The notes: a model not told the origin generated them from the letters alone. Shown: positions 1 through 6,606, counted from the first letter of the stretch. The stretch is DNA of 7,756 nucleotides from Gemmatimonadaceae bacterium (GCA_025357975.1 JANYKY010000176.1:1-7756), one strand, 5' to 3'. Made by a program: numbers and translations.

Positions 1-49
1 CGTCGTTCAGGTTCTCCAGCTCATCCACATTGTCGAAGTCGTCAGCCAT
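1..49 (-). CDS. N-terminal fragment of an acidic protein, function unknown (partial, cut by window edge)
   Basis: An ATG on the minus strand at 49-47 opens a frame that reads MADDFDNVDELENLND before the window ends. Eight of the 16 visible residues are Asp or Glu. It lies 35 bases downstream of the preceding minus-strand gene and in the same direction, so it is probably the next gene of the gpmI transcript. A purine-rich GAGAGAGAG run directly upstream of the ATG (minus strand, 60-52) could act as a ribosome binding site. Too little is visible to name a family. The start is credible because of this spacing and the purine run, but the gene is not proven. Confidence 0.5.
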   Translation of the reverse strand, partial: MADDFDNVDELENLND

Positions 50-84
50 TTCTCTCTCTCAGCGATGGCGCGACTGGCGCCGGA

Positions 85-783
85 TCAGCGGAAGAGGAGG
101 TACGACGCTCCAAGGGTAAACGCCCCGTTCCTCTTCCAGGAATTTTTGGCCTGCGCGGCGGGAACAACCGATGTCTTGTCTGAAGTGATGACGTAGTACC
201 CCGTGGGATACTTGATCTGGTACAGGTACGTGCCGACATCCGCACGGATCTGGAACCGCCCGCCAGGCACCACGCGCAAACCGCCGGCAAACGAAAAGGC
301 AAAGTTGGTGCCGATGTTGAACGGGTCTATGGTTTCCTTCTTGTCCAGATCGCTGACGAGACCCACTCCCGTATAGATGACAGGAACAACACCGTGAAAT
401 GTTCGCTGCCCAGTGAGGTTGAGCGACATCCCGGCGTCAACTATGTACAGAGGCCAGCTCTCACTGCGGAGAATGCGGCTCGCCGCAGGTGCGGTGGCAT
501 CGATGACGTTTCGCTGACTGTTGACACGTGCGAAGCGCGCCACGATCTGCGCGGGACCACCCACGGTCACTTCATACCGGATGCCTTCCATGGGTGCGCT
601 CTTGGGAGCCGCCGATGCCGGATCACTGGCCGCCGCGAAGTATCCACCAAAGACTGTGAATTCCTGATGGTACTCGAGGTCGCGAAACGGACTCTTCGGA
701 GGCGGATAGCCAACGTCAACCGTCTGCGCGGAGGCACCCTGTGCGATGGCGGCAAAAGCGATCACGAACAACAGCTGCTTCAT
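85..783 (-). CDS. Secreted, probable outer-membrane beta-barrel protein, function unknown
   Basis: The protein has 232 residues. It begins with a clear Sec signal peptide: MKQ, then a hydrophobic run (LLFVIAFAAIA), then a cleavage site near ASA|Q at residue 19. The mature part alternates polar and hydrophobic residues in strand-like stretches such as FAFSFAGGLRVV and FQIRADVGTYLYQI, rich in Gly, Tyr and Phe. It ends in GASYLLFR, with an aromatic residue near the C-terminus as in many outer-membrane barrels. I chose the ATG at 783 because the signal peptide starts there; the frame runs further upstream but only inside gpmI. That ATG overlaps the gpmI stop as ATGA (780-783), and GGGAG lies just upstream, so translation is probably coupled. 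I do not recognise a named family; an 8-stranded barrel is an inference. Confidence 0.75.
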   Translation of the reverse strand: MKQLLFVIAFAAIAQGASAQTVDVGYPPPKSPFRDLEYHQEFTVFGGYFAAASDPASAAPKSAPMEGIRYEVTVGGPAQIVARFARVNSQRNVIDATAPAASRILRSESWPLYIVDAGMSLNLTGQRTFHGVVPVIYTGVGLVSDLDKKETIDPFNIGTNFAFSFAGGLRVVPGGRFQIRADVGTYLYQIKYPTGYYVITSDKTSVVPAAQAKNSWKRNGAFTLGASYLLFR

Positions 784-2351
784 CTCGTTACTCCCAGTGT
801 TTTTCCCGTCATCTCCGGCGGTTGTTCGATGCCGAGCATTCGTAATATAGTAGGCCCCACATCGCACAAAGCTCCGTCCGCGGCCAACGTTGTCATGCTC
901 TCATCACCCAGTGCGACCAGTGGCACTGGGTTGGTCGTATGAGCCGTATGCGGCCCGCCAGAAACCGGGTCGATCATCATCTCGGCGTTGCCGTGATCTG
1001 CTGTAATCAGCAGTCGAAATCCCGATCGCTCGGCAGCCTTCACGACACGTGAAAGGCACTCATCCACCGTCTCCACTGCTCTGATCGTTGCGTCGATCGA
1101 GCCGCTGTGTCCCACCATGTCGGCGTTCGCGAAGTTGCACAGAATGAAGTCGTGAGACCGTTCTGTGATCGCCCTCGTCAACACGTCGGCCACACCCGGC
1201 GCGCTCATCTCCGGCATCAAGTCGTATGTCGCAACCTTCTGACTCGGCACCAGTATCCTGTCTTCTCCCGGAAATGCAGTCTCCTGCCCGCCGTTAAAGA
1301 AGTAAGTCACATGCGGATACTTCTCGGTTTCCGCCGTTTTTAAAATCGTCTTGCCGCTAGCCGACAAAACCTCTGATAGAATTCTCGCCATGGACTGCGG
1401 CGCAAACGCGACCGGAACATCGAACGTCGGATCGTAGGACGTCAGCGTGAGGACGTGAACGCGCGGCCGCTTCGTCACATCGAATCCGGCAAAGGCAGGG
1501 TCGATCAGCGTCTGGACAAACTGACGCATGCGATCAGAACGATAGTTGAAGCAGATGACGACATCGCCGTCGCGAATCGGCGCGAGCGGCGCACCGTCCT
1601 TCGCGATCGAGACCGGAATGATGAACTCGTCGGTCGTTCCCGCATCGTACGCAGCACGAATCGCCGCTGATGCATTGGCCGCACGGGGTCCGGTCCCATC
1701 TACAACCGCGCGATAAGCCAGCTCCGATCGGGGCCAGCGCTTATCTCGATCCATCGCGTAGTATCTGCCCGACACACTCGCGATAACGATTTCGATGTTC
1801 GAGCGGCCCGCCTTCGCAATGACTCTGTGAGCCTCGGCCTCGAGCTCTTCGATGTAGCCAAGGCCCGAAGTGGGCATGGTGTCACGGCCATCCATGAAGG
1901 CGTGGATCGCCACTCTTGGCACGTTCTCCCGCGCGGCGAGATCCAACAGCGCGAAAAGGTGTTTGTCGATGGCATGCACACCGCCCGACCCGATCAATCC
2001 CATCAGGTGAAGAGTCCCGCCGTTCTGCTTCACCATCTTGCAGGCATCGAGAACCTGCCGATTCGTGAAGAATGACCCGTCGCTGATTGCAGTTGTAATC
2101 CTGACGAGGTCCTGCATCACGACCCGCCCCGCGCCGAGGTTGAGGTGACCGACCTCACTGTTGCCCATTTGTCCAGCGGGAAGCCCGACGCGGATGCCGG
2201 ACGCCTGCAGCAGTGTTCGCGCCGGATGCTTCCAGATGGCGTCCCACGCGGGCGTGTTCGCCATCGCGATGGCGTTGCCTTCAGTGCTTTCCCGATAACC
2301 CCAGCCATCCAGAACGATGAGCGCGACTGGGCGCGCCTCGATGCCGGCCAT
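780..2351 (-). CDS. gpmI: 2,3-bisphosphoglycerate-independent phosphoglycerate mutase
   Basis: This enzyme interconverts 3-phosphoglycerate and 2-phosphoglycerate in glycolysis and gluconeogenesis in the cytosol, using two Mn ions and a phosphoserine intermediate. With the start at 2351 it has 523 residues, close to the usual 510-ish. Visible family motifs are LIVLDGWGYR (metal ligand Asp15), QMGNSEVGHLNLGAGR with the nucleophile Ser65, HAIDKH (substrate His126), MDGRDT (154-158), FNYRSDRMRQ, YPHVTYFFNGG, ADMVGHSG (Asp411, His415), ITADHGNAEM (Asp452, His453) and GGPHTAHTT (His468). All key residues are present, so it should be active. The frame extends 32 codons upstream, but that part runs into the divergent gene and resembles nothing in the family, so I chose MAGIEARPV. 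The Shine-Dalgarno is weak. The stop overlaps the start of the following barrel gene. Confidence 0.98.
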   Translation of the reverse strand: MAGIEARPVALIVLDGWGYRESTEGNAIAMANTPAWDAIWKHPARTLLQASGIRVGLPAGQMGNSEVGHLNLGAGRVVMQDLVRITTAISDGSFFTNRQVLDACKMVKQNGGTLHLMGLIGSGGVHAIDKHLFALLDLAARENVPRVAIHAFMDGRDTMPTSGLGYIEELEAEAHRVIAKAGRSNIEIVIASVSGRYYAMDRDKRWPRSELAYRAVVDGTGPRAANASAAIRAAYDAGTTDEFIIPVSIAKDGAPLAPIRDGDVVICFNYRSDRMRQFVQTLIDPAFAGFDVTKRPRVHVLTLTSYDPTFDVPVAFAPQSMARILSEVLSASGKTILKTAETEKYPHVTYFFNGGQETAFPGEDRILVPSQKVATYDLMPEMSAPGVADVLTRAITERSHDFILCNFANADMVGHSGSIDATIRAVETVDECLSRVVKAAERSGFRLLITADHGNAEMMIDPVSGGPHTAHTTNPVPLVALGDESMTTLAADGALCDVGPTILRMLGIEQPPEMTGKTLGVTR

Positions 2352-2371
2352 ATTTGCCCGCTGCGTGTAAG

Positions 2372-2399
2372 AGTGTACGTTAGAAACCGGCCCAGCCAA
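2372..2399 (-). promoter_or_regulatory. Candidate sigma-70-type promoter for gpmI
   Basis: On the minus strand TTGGCT (2399-2394) and TACACT (2377-2372) are separated by 16 bases; each matches four of six consensus positions. The predicted transcription start would leave a leader of roughly 14 bases before the gpmI ATG at 2351. The element sits in the 79-base gap between two divergent genes, where a promoter must lie. On the plus strand an overlapping, weaker pair, TTGCCC (2354-2359) and TACGTT (2376-2381), could serve the opposite unit. These matches are weak and could be chance. Confidence 0.3.
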
Positions 2400-2430
2400 A
2401 TGTACGCTCGCCAAAAAGCCCAAACCAGCG

Positions 2431-3006
2431 ATGCGCAGTGCACTCACTTTCCTAGTCTTGCTTGGTCCCTGTTTACTCTCGGCTCAGGACAGCAGCCCGC
2501 ATACGGCCGTGAGAGCGACCGTCCTCAGGACCTCGCCTGTCACCGGAGCCGATGCACCACCAGCCTTGGGGCAGCTGACGAAAGGTGCGACCGTTAACGT
2601 GGTTGGCAAAGATCACGACTGGGTGCGTGTCCGTGTGGAGGGATGGGTTCGCGAATCGGATCTCGTCGTTGCCGACAGCACGCTCGCGACGTTGAGTGGT
2701 GCGGACGTACGCGCGAATCCAGCTGCGGCTCAGGGCAAGCTCGTTCGCTGGGACGTACAAGCTGTTGCGCTGCAAACGGCCGATGCCTTGAGAAGTGGCC
2801 TGCAAACGGGGGAGCAATATCTTCTTGCACTTGGGCCGGGCGCAGAGAAAACGCTGGTGTACATTGCCATTCCTGCTTCACTTTTGCAGAGCGCACGCGG
2901 GCTTGCACCGATGGCGGACATCACTGTTACCGCGCGCATTCGAAACGGTCATAGTGAACCGGCCGGCGTTCCTGTTTTAGACCTTCAAAGCCTGACACGA
3001 CGATAA
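2431..3006 (+). CDS. Secreted bacterial SH3 (SH3b) domain protein with C-terminal OB-like region
   Basis: The protein has 191 residues. An N-terminal signal peptide (MRSALTFLVLLGPCLLSAQ) is followed at about 27-80 by an SH3b-like domain. Its typical features are a VRATVLRTSP start, a KGATVNVVGKDHDWVRVRV core and a GWVRESDL end. Such domains often bind cell-wall peptides. Residues about 101-190 (GKLVRWDVQAVALQ to VPVLDLQSL) are strand-rich and look like an OB-type fold, but I do not recognise a named family. The Cys at position 14 is not in a lipobox, since Pro precedes it, so cleavage by signal peptidase I is expected. No Shine-Dalgarno is evident upstream. This is the first gene of the plus-strand unit and ends directly against the next start (TAAATG, 3004-3009), so it is probably cotranscribed with the wall enzymes that follow. 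Confidence 0.85.
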   Translation: MRSALTFLVLLGPCLLSAQDSSPHTAVRATVLRTSPVTGADAPPALGQLTKGATVNVVGKDHDWVRVRVEGWVRESDLVVADSTLATLSGADVRANPAAAQGKLVRWDVQAVALQTADALRSGLQTGEQYLLALGPGAEKTLVYIAIPASLLQSARGLAPMADITVTARIRNGHSEPAGVPVLDLQSLTRR

Positions 3007-3693
3007 ATGGCCAAATCCCCAGATATTCCGAATGATGCGGATCCGCTCGATGGGCCCGGTGATCGCCGGGACCCGGCGGGGGAGCGCGCTCATGATCGTC
3101 GCCGCGGCGGTTACAAGGATTTTCGGCGAGCGTATCCCGGATTCGTCTTTACGCTTCTCGTCGGTCTCGTCGTGATTGTAGGCCTCGACGGTTATCTCGT
3201 CGTAAAAAGAAATTCGTACGCAGCCGAGGTTGCGCGACTTCGGGCTAACATGACGTCGACCGAGCGTGCGAAGACGGATCTCATTGTCGAATCGGAGCAA
3301 AGCAAGGCGCGCATCGCGCTCGAGCTCGCACGCAGGCAGGCGAAGATCGAAAAGACGCTCCATCTCTCTGTCTCCGTAGACAGTGGCAAGATTTACCTCG
3401 AGCGCGAAGGAGCAGTCCTGCGGGAGATGCCTGCAGCGTTCGGACTCGACACAAAGGTCAGCAATGGAGCCGATTCCATTCCTGTCGTGGTTCCGCGCGG
3501 GCAGAGGTCGGTCGCCAGCATCTCTGATGATGGAATTGTGCTCGCGGGTGGCACAGTGATTTCTCCGTCCGACGCGACTTCACTCGCTTCGGACACAAAG
3601 CCTATTCCGCCCGGCGGGGTAAGAATTACGCGGCAGGACCTGATGGCGATCATGCCGAATCTCAGTCCAGGGATGCGGGTATACTTTTACTAA
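3007..3693 (+). CDS. Membrane-anchored coiled-coil protein with a degenerate L,D-transpeptidase-like (YkuD) domain
   Basis: The protein has 228 residues. A charged, Arg/Asp-rich cytoplasmic tail (1-44) is followed by one membrane helix (about 45-66), a probable periplasmic coiled coil (about 69-117, rich in Ala, Glu, Arg, Lys) and a C-terminal domain (118-228). That domain resembles the downstream L,D-transpeptidase. Residues 122-146 align without gaps to its residues 89-113 (8 of 25 identical). PRG at 163-165 matches PRG at 133-135. The last 28 residues ([11 protein letters not shown] to RVYFY) align without gaps to [11 protein letters not shown] to PVYIY (8 of 28 identical). The catalytic Cys and His positions are Gly204 and Pro202, and the HGT motif is absent, so it should be catalytically dead. 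It follows the SH3b gene with no intergenic base. A scaffold or regulator role is inferred. Confidence 0.85.
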   Translation: MAKSPDIPNDADPLDGPGDRRDPAGERAHDRRRGGYKDFRRAYPGFVFTLLVGLVVIVGLDGYLVVKRNSYAAEVARLRANMTSTERAKTDLIVESEQSKARIALELARRQAKIEKTLHLSVSVDSGKIYLEREGAVLREMPAAFGLDTKVSNGADSIPVVVPRGQRSVASISDDGIVLAGGTVISPSDATSLASDTKPIPPGGVRITRQDLMAIMPNLSPGMRVYFY

Positions 3694-3695
3694 TG

Positions 3696-3717
3696 CGGTC
3701 CGCGTCGCTCCGGACCG
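3696..3717 (+). other. Intergenic hairpin abutting the ribosome binding site of the L,D-transpeptidase gene
   Basis: A perfect 7-base inverted repeat, CGGTCCG (3696-3702) and CGGACCG (3711-3717), encloses an 8-base loop. No T-run follows, so it is not a standard intrinsic terminator. The right arm ends directly against the Shine-Dalgarno AGGTGA (3718-3723), which precedes the ATG at 3728. It could affect translation or mRNA stability between the two transpeptidase-like genes, or be incidental. Confidence 0.5.
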
Positions 3718-3727
3718 AGGTGAATCG

Positions 3728-4588
3728 ATGGGAATTGCAAATACGCTGACGCATGGTGGCAAGTGGGTTTGGGGCACGTTGCTGGCTTTTGCTCTGGCCG
3801 CCACGGGCAGCGCGATGCTTGTCACGAAGACTGCCGATCTTCGCTATGCGCGAGACGTAAACCGCATGGTGTTCAACGATAATCTGGGCGTCCTCGAAGA
3901 GGTGAAGGCGAAGCTTGGCGCGGCCACCGACAGCCTCAACCATCTTGTCTCGGGTAGCTCCGTCGTCAGTGCGACAACGCCCTACATCGTCGTCAGCATC
4001 GCCGAGAATCATCTATGGTACAAACGCGGAAATGAGATTCTCTTCGAGGCTCCTGTTGCAACTGGAAGCGGCAAGGCGCTCGTATCGGACGGCGGCGGCG
4101 GAAAGCAGTACAAGTTTGACACTCCGCGTGGACGTCTTACTGTGCAGGCCAAGGACATGAACCCCGAGTGGGTGCCGCCCGATTGGCATTTTCAGGAGCA
4201 GGCTAACAAGCGAGGCCTTGGGCTTGCCCAGATGGATCGTGGCACCGTCATCAAGCAGTCCGATGGATCGGTCGTGAAGGTGGATGGTGCCGAAATTGTC
4301 CAGCAGTACCCTGACGGGCACGAAGTCCCCATGACCGCGACGGAAGGCCACGAAATCGTAGTCAACGGGAATATCCTCATTCCGCCTTACGGAGTAAATC
4401 AGCGGCGTTATGCCAATGTTCTTGGCACTCGCCGGCTCGATCTCGGCGATGGATATGGCATTCATGGCACCAACGAGCCTGAGTCCATAGGCCACGCTGC
4501 GAGCCACGGCTGCGTTCGGCTCAGGAACGAGGATGTCGAAAAATTGTACGACATGGTGCCCGTCGGAACGCCCGTTTATATCTACTGA
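3728..4588 (+). CDS. Membrane-anchored L,D-transpeptidase, YkuD family
   Basis: L,D-transpeptidases use an active-site Cys to form 3-3 crosslinks between meso-diaminopimelate residues of peptidoglycan, or to attach proteins to it, outside the cytoplasmic membrane. This one has 286 residues: a membrane helix or uncleaved signal (about 12-32), a short helical linker (about 40-78) and a YkuD domain (about 85-286). Visible motifs are DTPRGRLTV (131-139), [11 protein letters not shown] (145-155), GYGIHGTN (242-249) and [11 protein letters not shown] (259-269), with His260 and catalytic Cys262 intact. The domain is longer than usual: about 100 residues, with a hydrophilic strand-rich stretch (about 165-235), separate the WVPP and HGT motifs. 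The start at 3728 is supported by the Shine-Dalgarno GAGGTGA. The gene lies 34 bases after its degenerate paralogue and 34 bases before the M15-type peptidase. Confidence 0.96.
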   Translation: MGIANTLTHGGKWVWGTLLAFALAATGSAMLVTKTADLRYARDVNRMVFNDNLGVLEEVKAKLGAATDSLNHLVSGSSVVSATTPYIVVSIAENHLWYKRGNEILFEAPVATGSGKALVSDGGGGKQYKFDTPRGRLTVQAKDMNPEWVPPDWHFQEQANKRGLGLAQMDRGTVIKQSDGSVVKVDGAEIVQQYPDGHEVPMTATEGHEIVVNGNILIPPYGVNQRRYANVLGTRRLDLGDGYGIHGTNEPESIGHAASHGCVRLRNEDVEKLYDMVPVGTPVYIY

Positions 4589-4622
4589 GGCGATCCGGGT
4601 GCCCCAACACTAACTTGTAATC

Positions 4623-5675
4623 ATGGATTCAACCCTGCGCGACCGGCGACTCGAGTTGCCGGTCGAGCCTTCGTATCGCCCTAAGCGTCCAACGTTGATA
4701 GTCACTCTCGGACTGTTGATCGTGGCAACGCTCGGCGCAATTCAATTCAGTCATCCGTTAGCATCGCTCGAGATCAAGCCTTTCGGGACCTATCTCACGC
4801 ATGCGCTGCCCTTTGCGGCCCCATCGGCGAGTGCGTTTGGAGAGAGTGGCGGAGTGCTCCTCAAGTTCGCGCTTCCCAATCAGACCGTCGAGTATCCGCT
4901 CGACGTTAACGGCGATCCCACTTCGCTGGGTTACGCATGGATTCGCAATGGGGACACCGCGTCGGCTGGCGCTGCGCGCGCGCTCAACGGGGCGAAGGTT
5001 CAGGCGCCGTCCCGTCCGGGCTTCTATCACCTGGCCCTGGTGCGTGGAAGCCAGCATCGCCTCGTCGAAGGTTTGACGGTAGCTGTCCTGGTCCCTTTCA
5101 AGGACAAGGAAGGGGAGATGCTCAACGGCTATCGCATCGGAACGTATCTCGCAGAGCGACTAGCGGGTGAGCAGGAACCGCCTGAGGGGTTTCTGGAGGT
5201 GAATCCGAGCGATGTGGATATTCCTCTCAGCAAGCATCTCAAGGTCAGCGATTTCCTCAATCACGATTCGCAGGACGGCTGGCCGCGCTACGCCGCAGTC
5301 AGTCCTCGGCTCCTCGACAAGCTGGAGCTCGTGATCGCGGAAATTGCGCGATGGCACGGCGGAACCGTCGACGAAGTTCACCTTGCGCTGGATGTGCATT
5401 CAGGATTCAGGGCTCCCGATCACAACCGCACAATTTCGCGAGCAGCGCGAGACAGCCAGCATCAGTATGGTGACGCGGCTGATGTTGCAATCGACGCGGA
5501 CGGGGATGGGAAGTACACTTCTATCGACAGCAGGATGGTGGGGCTCGCGGTTGAGATTGTCGAGCTGAAGCATCCCGACCTGGTGGGAGGCCTCGGCATC
5601 TACACGAGCGGTCACTATCGCACCACTTACGTACACATCGATGCGCGGGGAAAACGCGCGCGGTGGCGAGGTTAA
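4623..5675 (+). CDS. Membrane-anchored M15-type (D-Ala-D-Ala carboxypeptidase-like) zinc peptidase
   Basis: The protein has 350 residues. A cytoplasmic tail is followed by one membrane helix (about 23-42), a strand-rich, possibly Ig-like region (about 75-160) and a C-terminal M15/DUF882-like domain (about 195-350). The zinc site is clear: SQHQYGDAAD (278-287) fits SxHxxGxAxD with ligands His280 and Asp287, and the third ligand is His338 in YVHID. SGFRAPDHNR (260-269) is also typical. Between the ligands lies an EF-hand-like loop, DADGDGKYTSID (291-302). Position 335, three before the last His, is Thr rather than the acidic residue of VanX-type enzymes; DUF882-like members often end in HxD, so the catalytic detail is uncertain. 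Such enzymes trim peptidoglycan stem peptides and could supply tetrapeptides to the neighbouring transpeptidase. No Shine-Dalgarno is evident before the ATG, and no other in-frame start is plausible. Confidence 0.9.
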   Translation: MDSTLRDRRLELPVEPSYRPKRPTLIVTLGLLIVATLGAIQFSHPLASLEIKPFGTYLTHALPFAAPSASAFGESGGVLLKFALPNQTVEYPLDVNGDPTSLGYAWIRNGDTASAGAARALNGAKVQAPSRPGFYHLALVRGSQHRLVEGLTVAVLVPFKDKEGEMLNGYRIGTYLAERLAGEQEPPEGFLEVNPSDVDIPLSKHLKVSDFLNHDSQDGWPRYAAVSPRLLDKLELVIAEIARWHGGTVDEVHLALDVHSGFRAPDHNRTISRAARDSQHQYGDAADVAIDADGDGKYTSIDSRMVGLAVEIVELKHPDLVGGLGIYTSGHYRTTYVHIDARGKRARWRG

Positions 5676-5684
5676 ATAAACGGG

Positions 5685-6095
5685 ATGAACGACATTCTGC
5701 GTGACCGGCTGCTACGGAAGCTCGACTTGATGCCCGACGACAAACTCGATCAGGTTCTCGATTATATCGAGTTCCTCGACTCGAAGTATGCGCCAAGGAA
5801 TTCACCTTCTCCCAACACGCTGACCCGTTTTGCTGAGGGTGTCGAAAGCACCTTGAGGGCAGGCAGGGTATCAGCGAGCGCCATCTCCGGAACCATGAGC
5901 ATAATGAACAGGGCGGTTGGAGCGATCAATGAAGTCGCGGCCGCTGGCAAGTCTGTTGCAACGGGGATCATGGGCGCGGCAGGAGGAACCGCTGACGTGC
6001 CTCCGGCTCCTGTGCAACCTGCTCCACCTCCGCGGGGTGGCCCGCATGAGCTCGGGAGTCAGTTACCGCATAACCCTGGAGACGAAGCCAAGTGA
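5685..6095 (+). CDS. Small helical protein with Pro-rich tail, DUF2281-like N-terminus, function unknown
   Basis: The protein has 136 residues. Residues 4-35 (LLRKLDLMPDDKLDQVLDYIEFL) form an amphipathic helical pattern that recalls the short DUF2281-type motif. A middle section (about 60-100) is rich in Ala, Gly, Ser and Met (VGAINEVAAAGKSVATGIMG) and may form a helix that lies on or in a membrane. The tail (103-136) is Pro-rich (VPPAPVQPAPPPRGGP), likely disordered and possibly a binding site. No catalytic motif is visible. The gene starts 9 bases after the M15 peptidase gene and ends in a GTGA overlap with the DUF1232 gene. A GAGGTT run at the end of the upstream gene (5668-5673) may be its ribosome binding site. 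The function is unknown; resemblance to DUF2281, sometimes seen near toxin-antitoxin loci, is weak evidence for anything specific. Confidence 0.75.
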   Translation: MNDILRDRLLRKLDLMPDDKLDQVLDYIEFLDSKYAPRNSPSPNTLTRFAEGVESTLRAGRVSASAISGTMSIMNRAVGAINEVAAAGKSVATGIMGAAGGTADVPPAPVQPAPPPRGGPHELGSQLPHNPGDEAK

Positions 6096-6556
6096 CGACT
6101 GCCAAGAGAACGACGTCCGCCGCTGGACGGCGTACGCGAAGCGTTCCTTTAGATGTGAATGTCAGCAGCACTCCGCGTACGGGCGCGAAACGCACGATCA
6201 TGGGAACGATCAGTGAGCTGCCAAATTTCCTCAAGTTACTCTATGGCTTGCTCACGGATTCCCGAGTCAACGCGGTCGACAAGCTGGTCGTCGCCGGGGC
6301 GATTTCGTACATCCTGCTGCCTGTGGATGTCATTCCCGATTTCATTCCTTTCATCGGCGAAGTGGACGACGTTTTTGTTCTCATCCTTGCGCTCCAGAGA
6401 CTCATTGGAAACGCCGGCCGCAGCGTGCTTGCAGACTATTGGGTGGGAGATCCAGCGGAGCTGACGGACCTCAATCTCGAAAAGATTCTGGCCGCGTGCG
6501 CTTTCTTCCTGCCGCGCCGGATGCGACGCCGCCTGAGGACAATCGGCCGCCTGTAA
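6092..6556 (+). CDS. DUF1232 (YkvA-like) small membrane protein
   Basis: The protein has 154 residues from a GTG start. Residues about 60-100 carry the DUF1232 signature, YILLPVDVIPDFIPFIGEVD (73-92), within a hydrophobic helical hairpin. A second hydrophobic helix lies near 129-140, and the C-terminus is strongly basic (PRRMRRRLRTIGRL). The biochemical role of DUF1232 is not established; members are small inner-membrane proteins. I chose GTG 6092 because it overlaps the previous stop as GTGA (6092-6095) and GGAGA lies nine bases upstream (6078-6082). The alternative ATG at 6200 (residue 37) has no ribosome binding site but would remove a low-complexity basic N-terminus that is not part of the domain. 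It is the last gene of the plus-strand unit, ahead of a terminator-like hairpin at 6648. Confidence 0.88.
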   Translation: MTTAKRTTSAAGRRTRSVPLDVNVSSTPRTGAKRTIMGTISELPNFLKLLYGLLTDSRVNAVDKLVVAGAISYILLPVDVIPDFIPFIGEVDDVFVLILALQRLIGNAGRSVLADYWVGDPAELTDLNLEKILAACAFFLPRRMRRRLRTIGRL

Positions 6557-6572
6557 TTTGAGGGGCCGCATC

Positions 6573-6601
6573 TGGACTGTCAGTGCGCGTTCTCCTACAT
6601 T
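6573..6601 (+). promoter_or_regulatory. Candidate promoter for guaB, giving a leaderless or nearly leaderless mRNA
   Basis: TGGACT (6573-6578) and TACATT (6596-6601) each match four of six sigma-70 consensus positions and are spaced by 17 bases. Transcription would begin near 6607-6609, on or beside the ATG at 6607, which would fit the absence of a Shine-Dalgarno there. The match is modest and not unique for this base composition. Confidence 0.3.
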
Positions 6602-6606
6602 CAGCT

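Noticed and set aside
67..81. GGCGC/GCGCC inverted repeat between the barrel gene and the left-edge gene as a terminator
   Set aside because: The stem is only five bases and has no T-run on either strand; the genes appear to be cotranscribed.
394..942. Plus-strand frame of 182 codons opposite the barrel gene and the gpmI end
   Set aside because: It is antisense to two well-supported genes, has no domain-like pattern or signal sequence, and looks like a shadow of their codon use.
2352..2447. Upstream extension of gpmI by 32 codons
   Set aside because: The extra N-terminus would cross the divergent SH3b gene start and the likely promoter gap, and the family begins close to the LDGWG motif.
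2470..2475. Lipoprotein signal in the SH3b protein because of Cys14
   Set aside because: The residue before the Cys is Pro and the context LGPC does not fit a lipobox; an ordinary SAQ cleavage site follows.
3053..3080. GC-rich inverted repeat near the start of the pseudo-transpeptidase gene
   Set aside because: It lies in the coding region for a charged linker, has no T-run, and such GC-rich pairings are expected by chance at this composition.
6200..6202. ATG as the start of the DUF1232 gene
   Set aside because: It has no ribosome binding site, whereas GTG 6092 has one and overlaps the preceding stop; kept only as an alternative.
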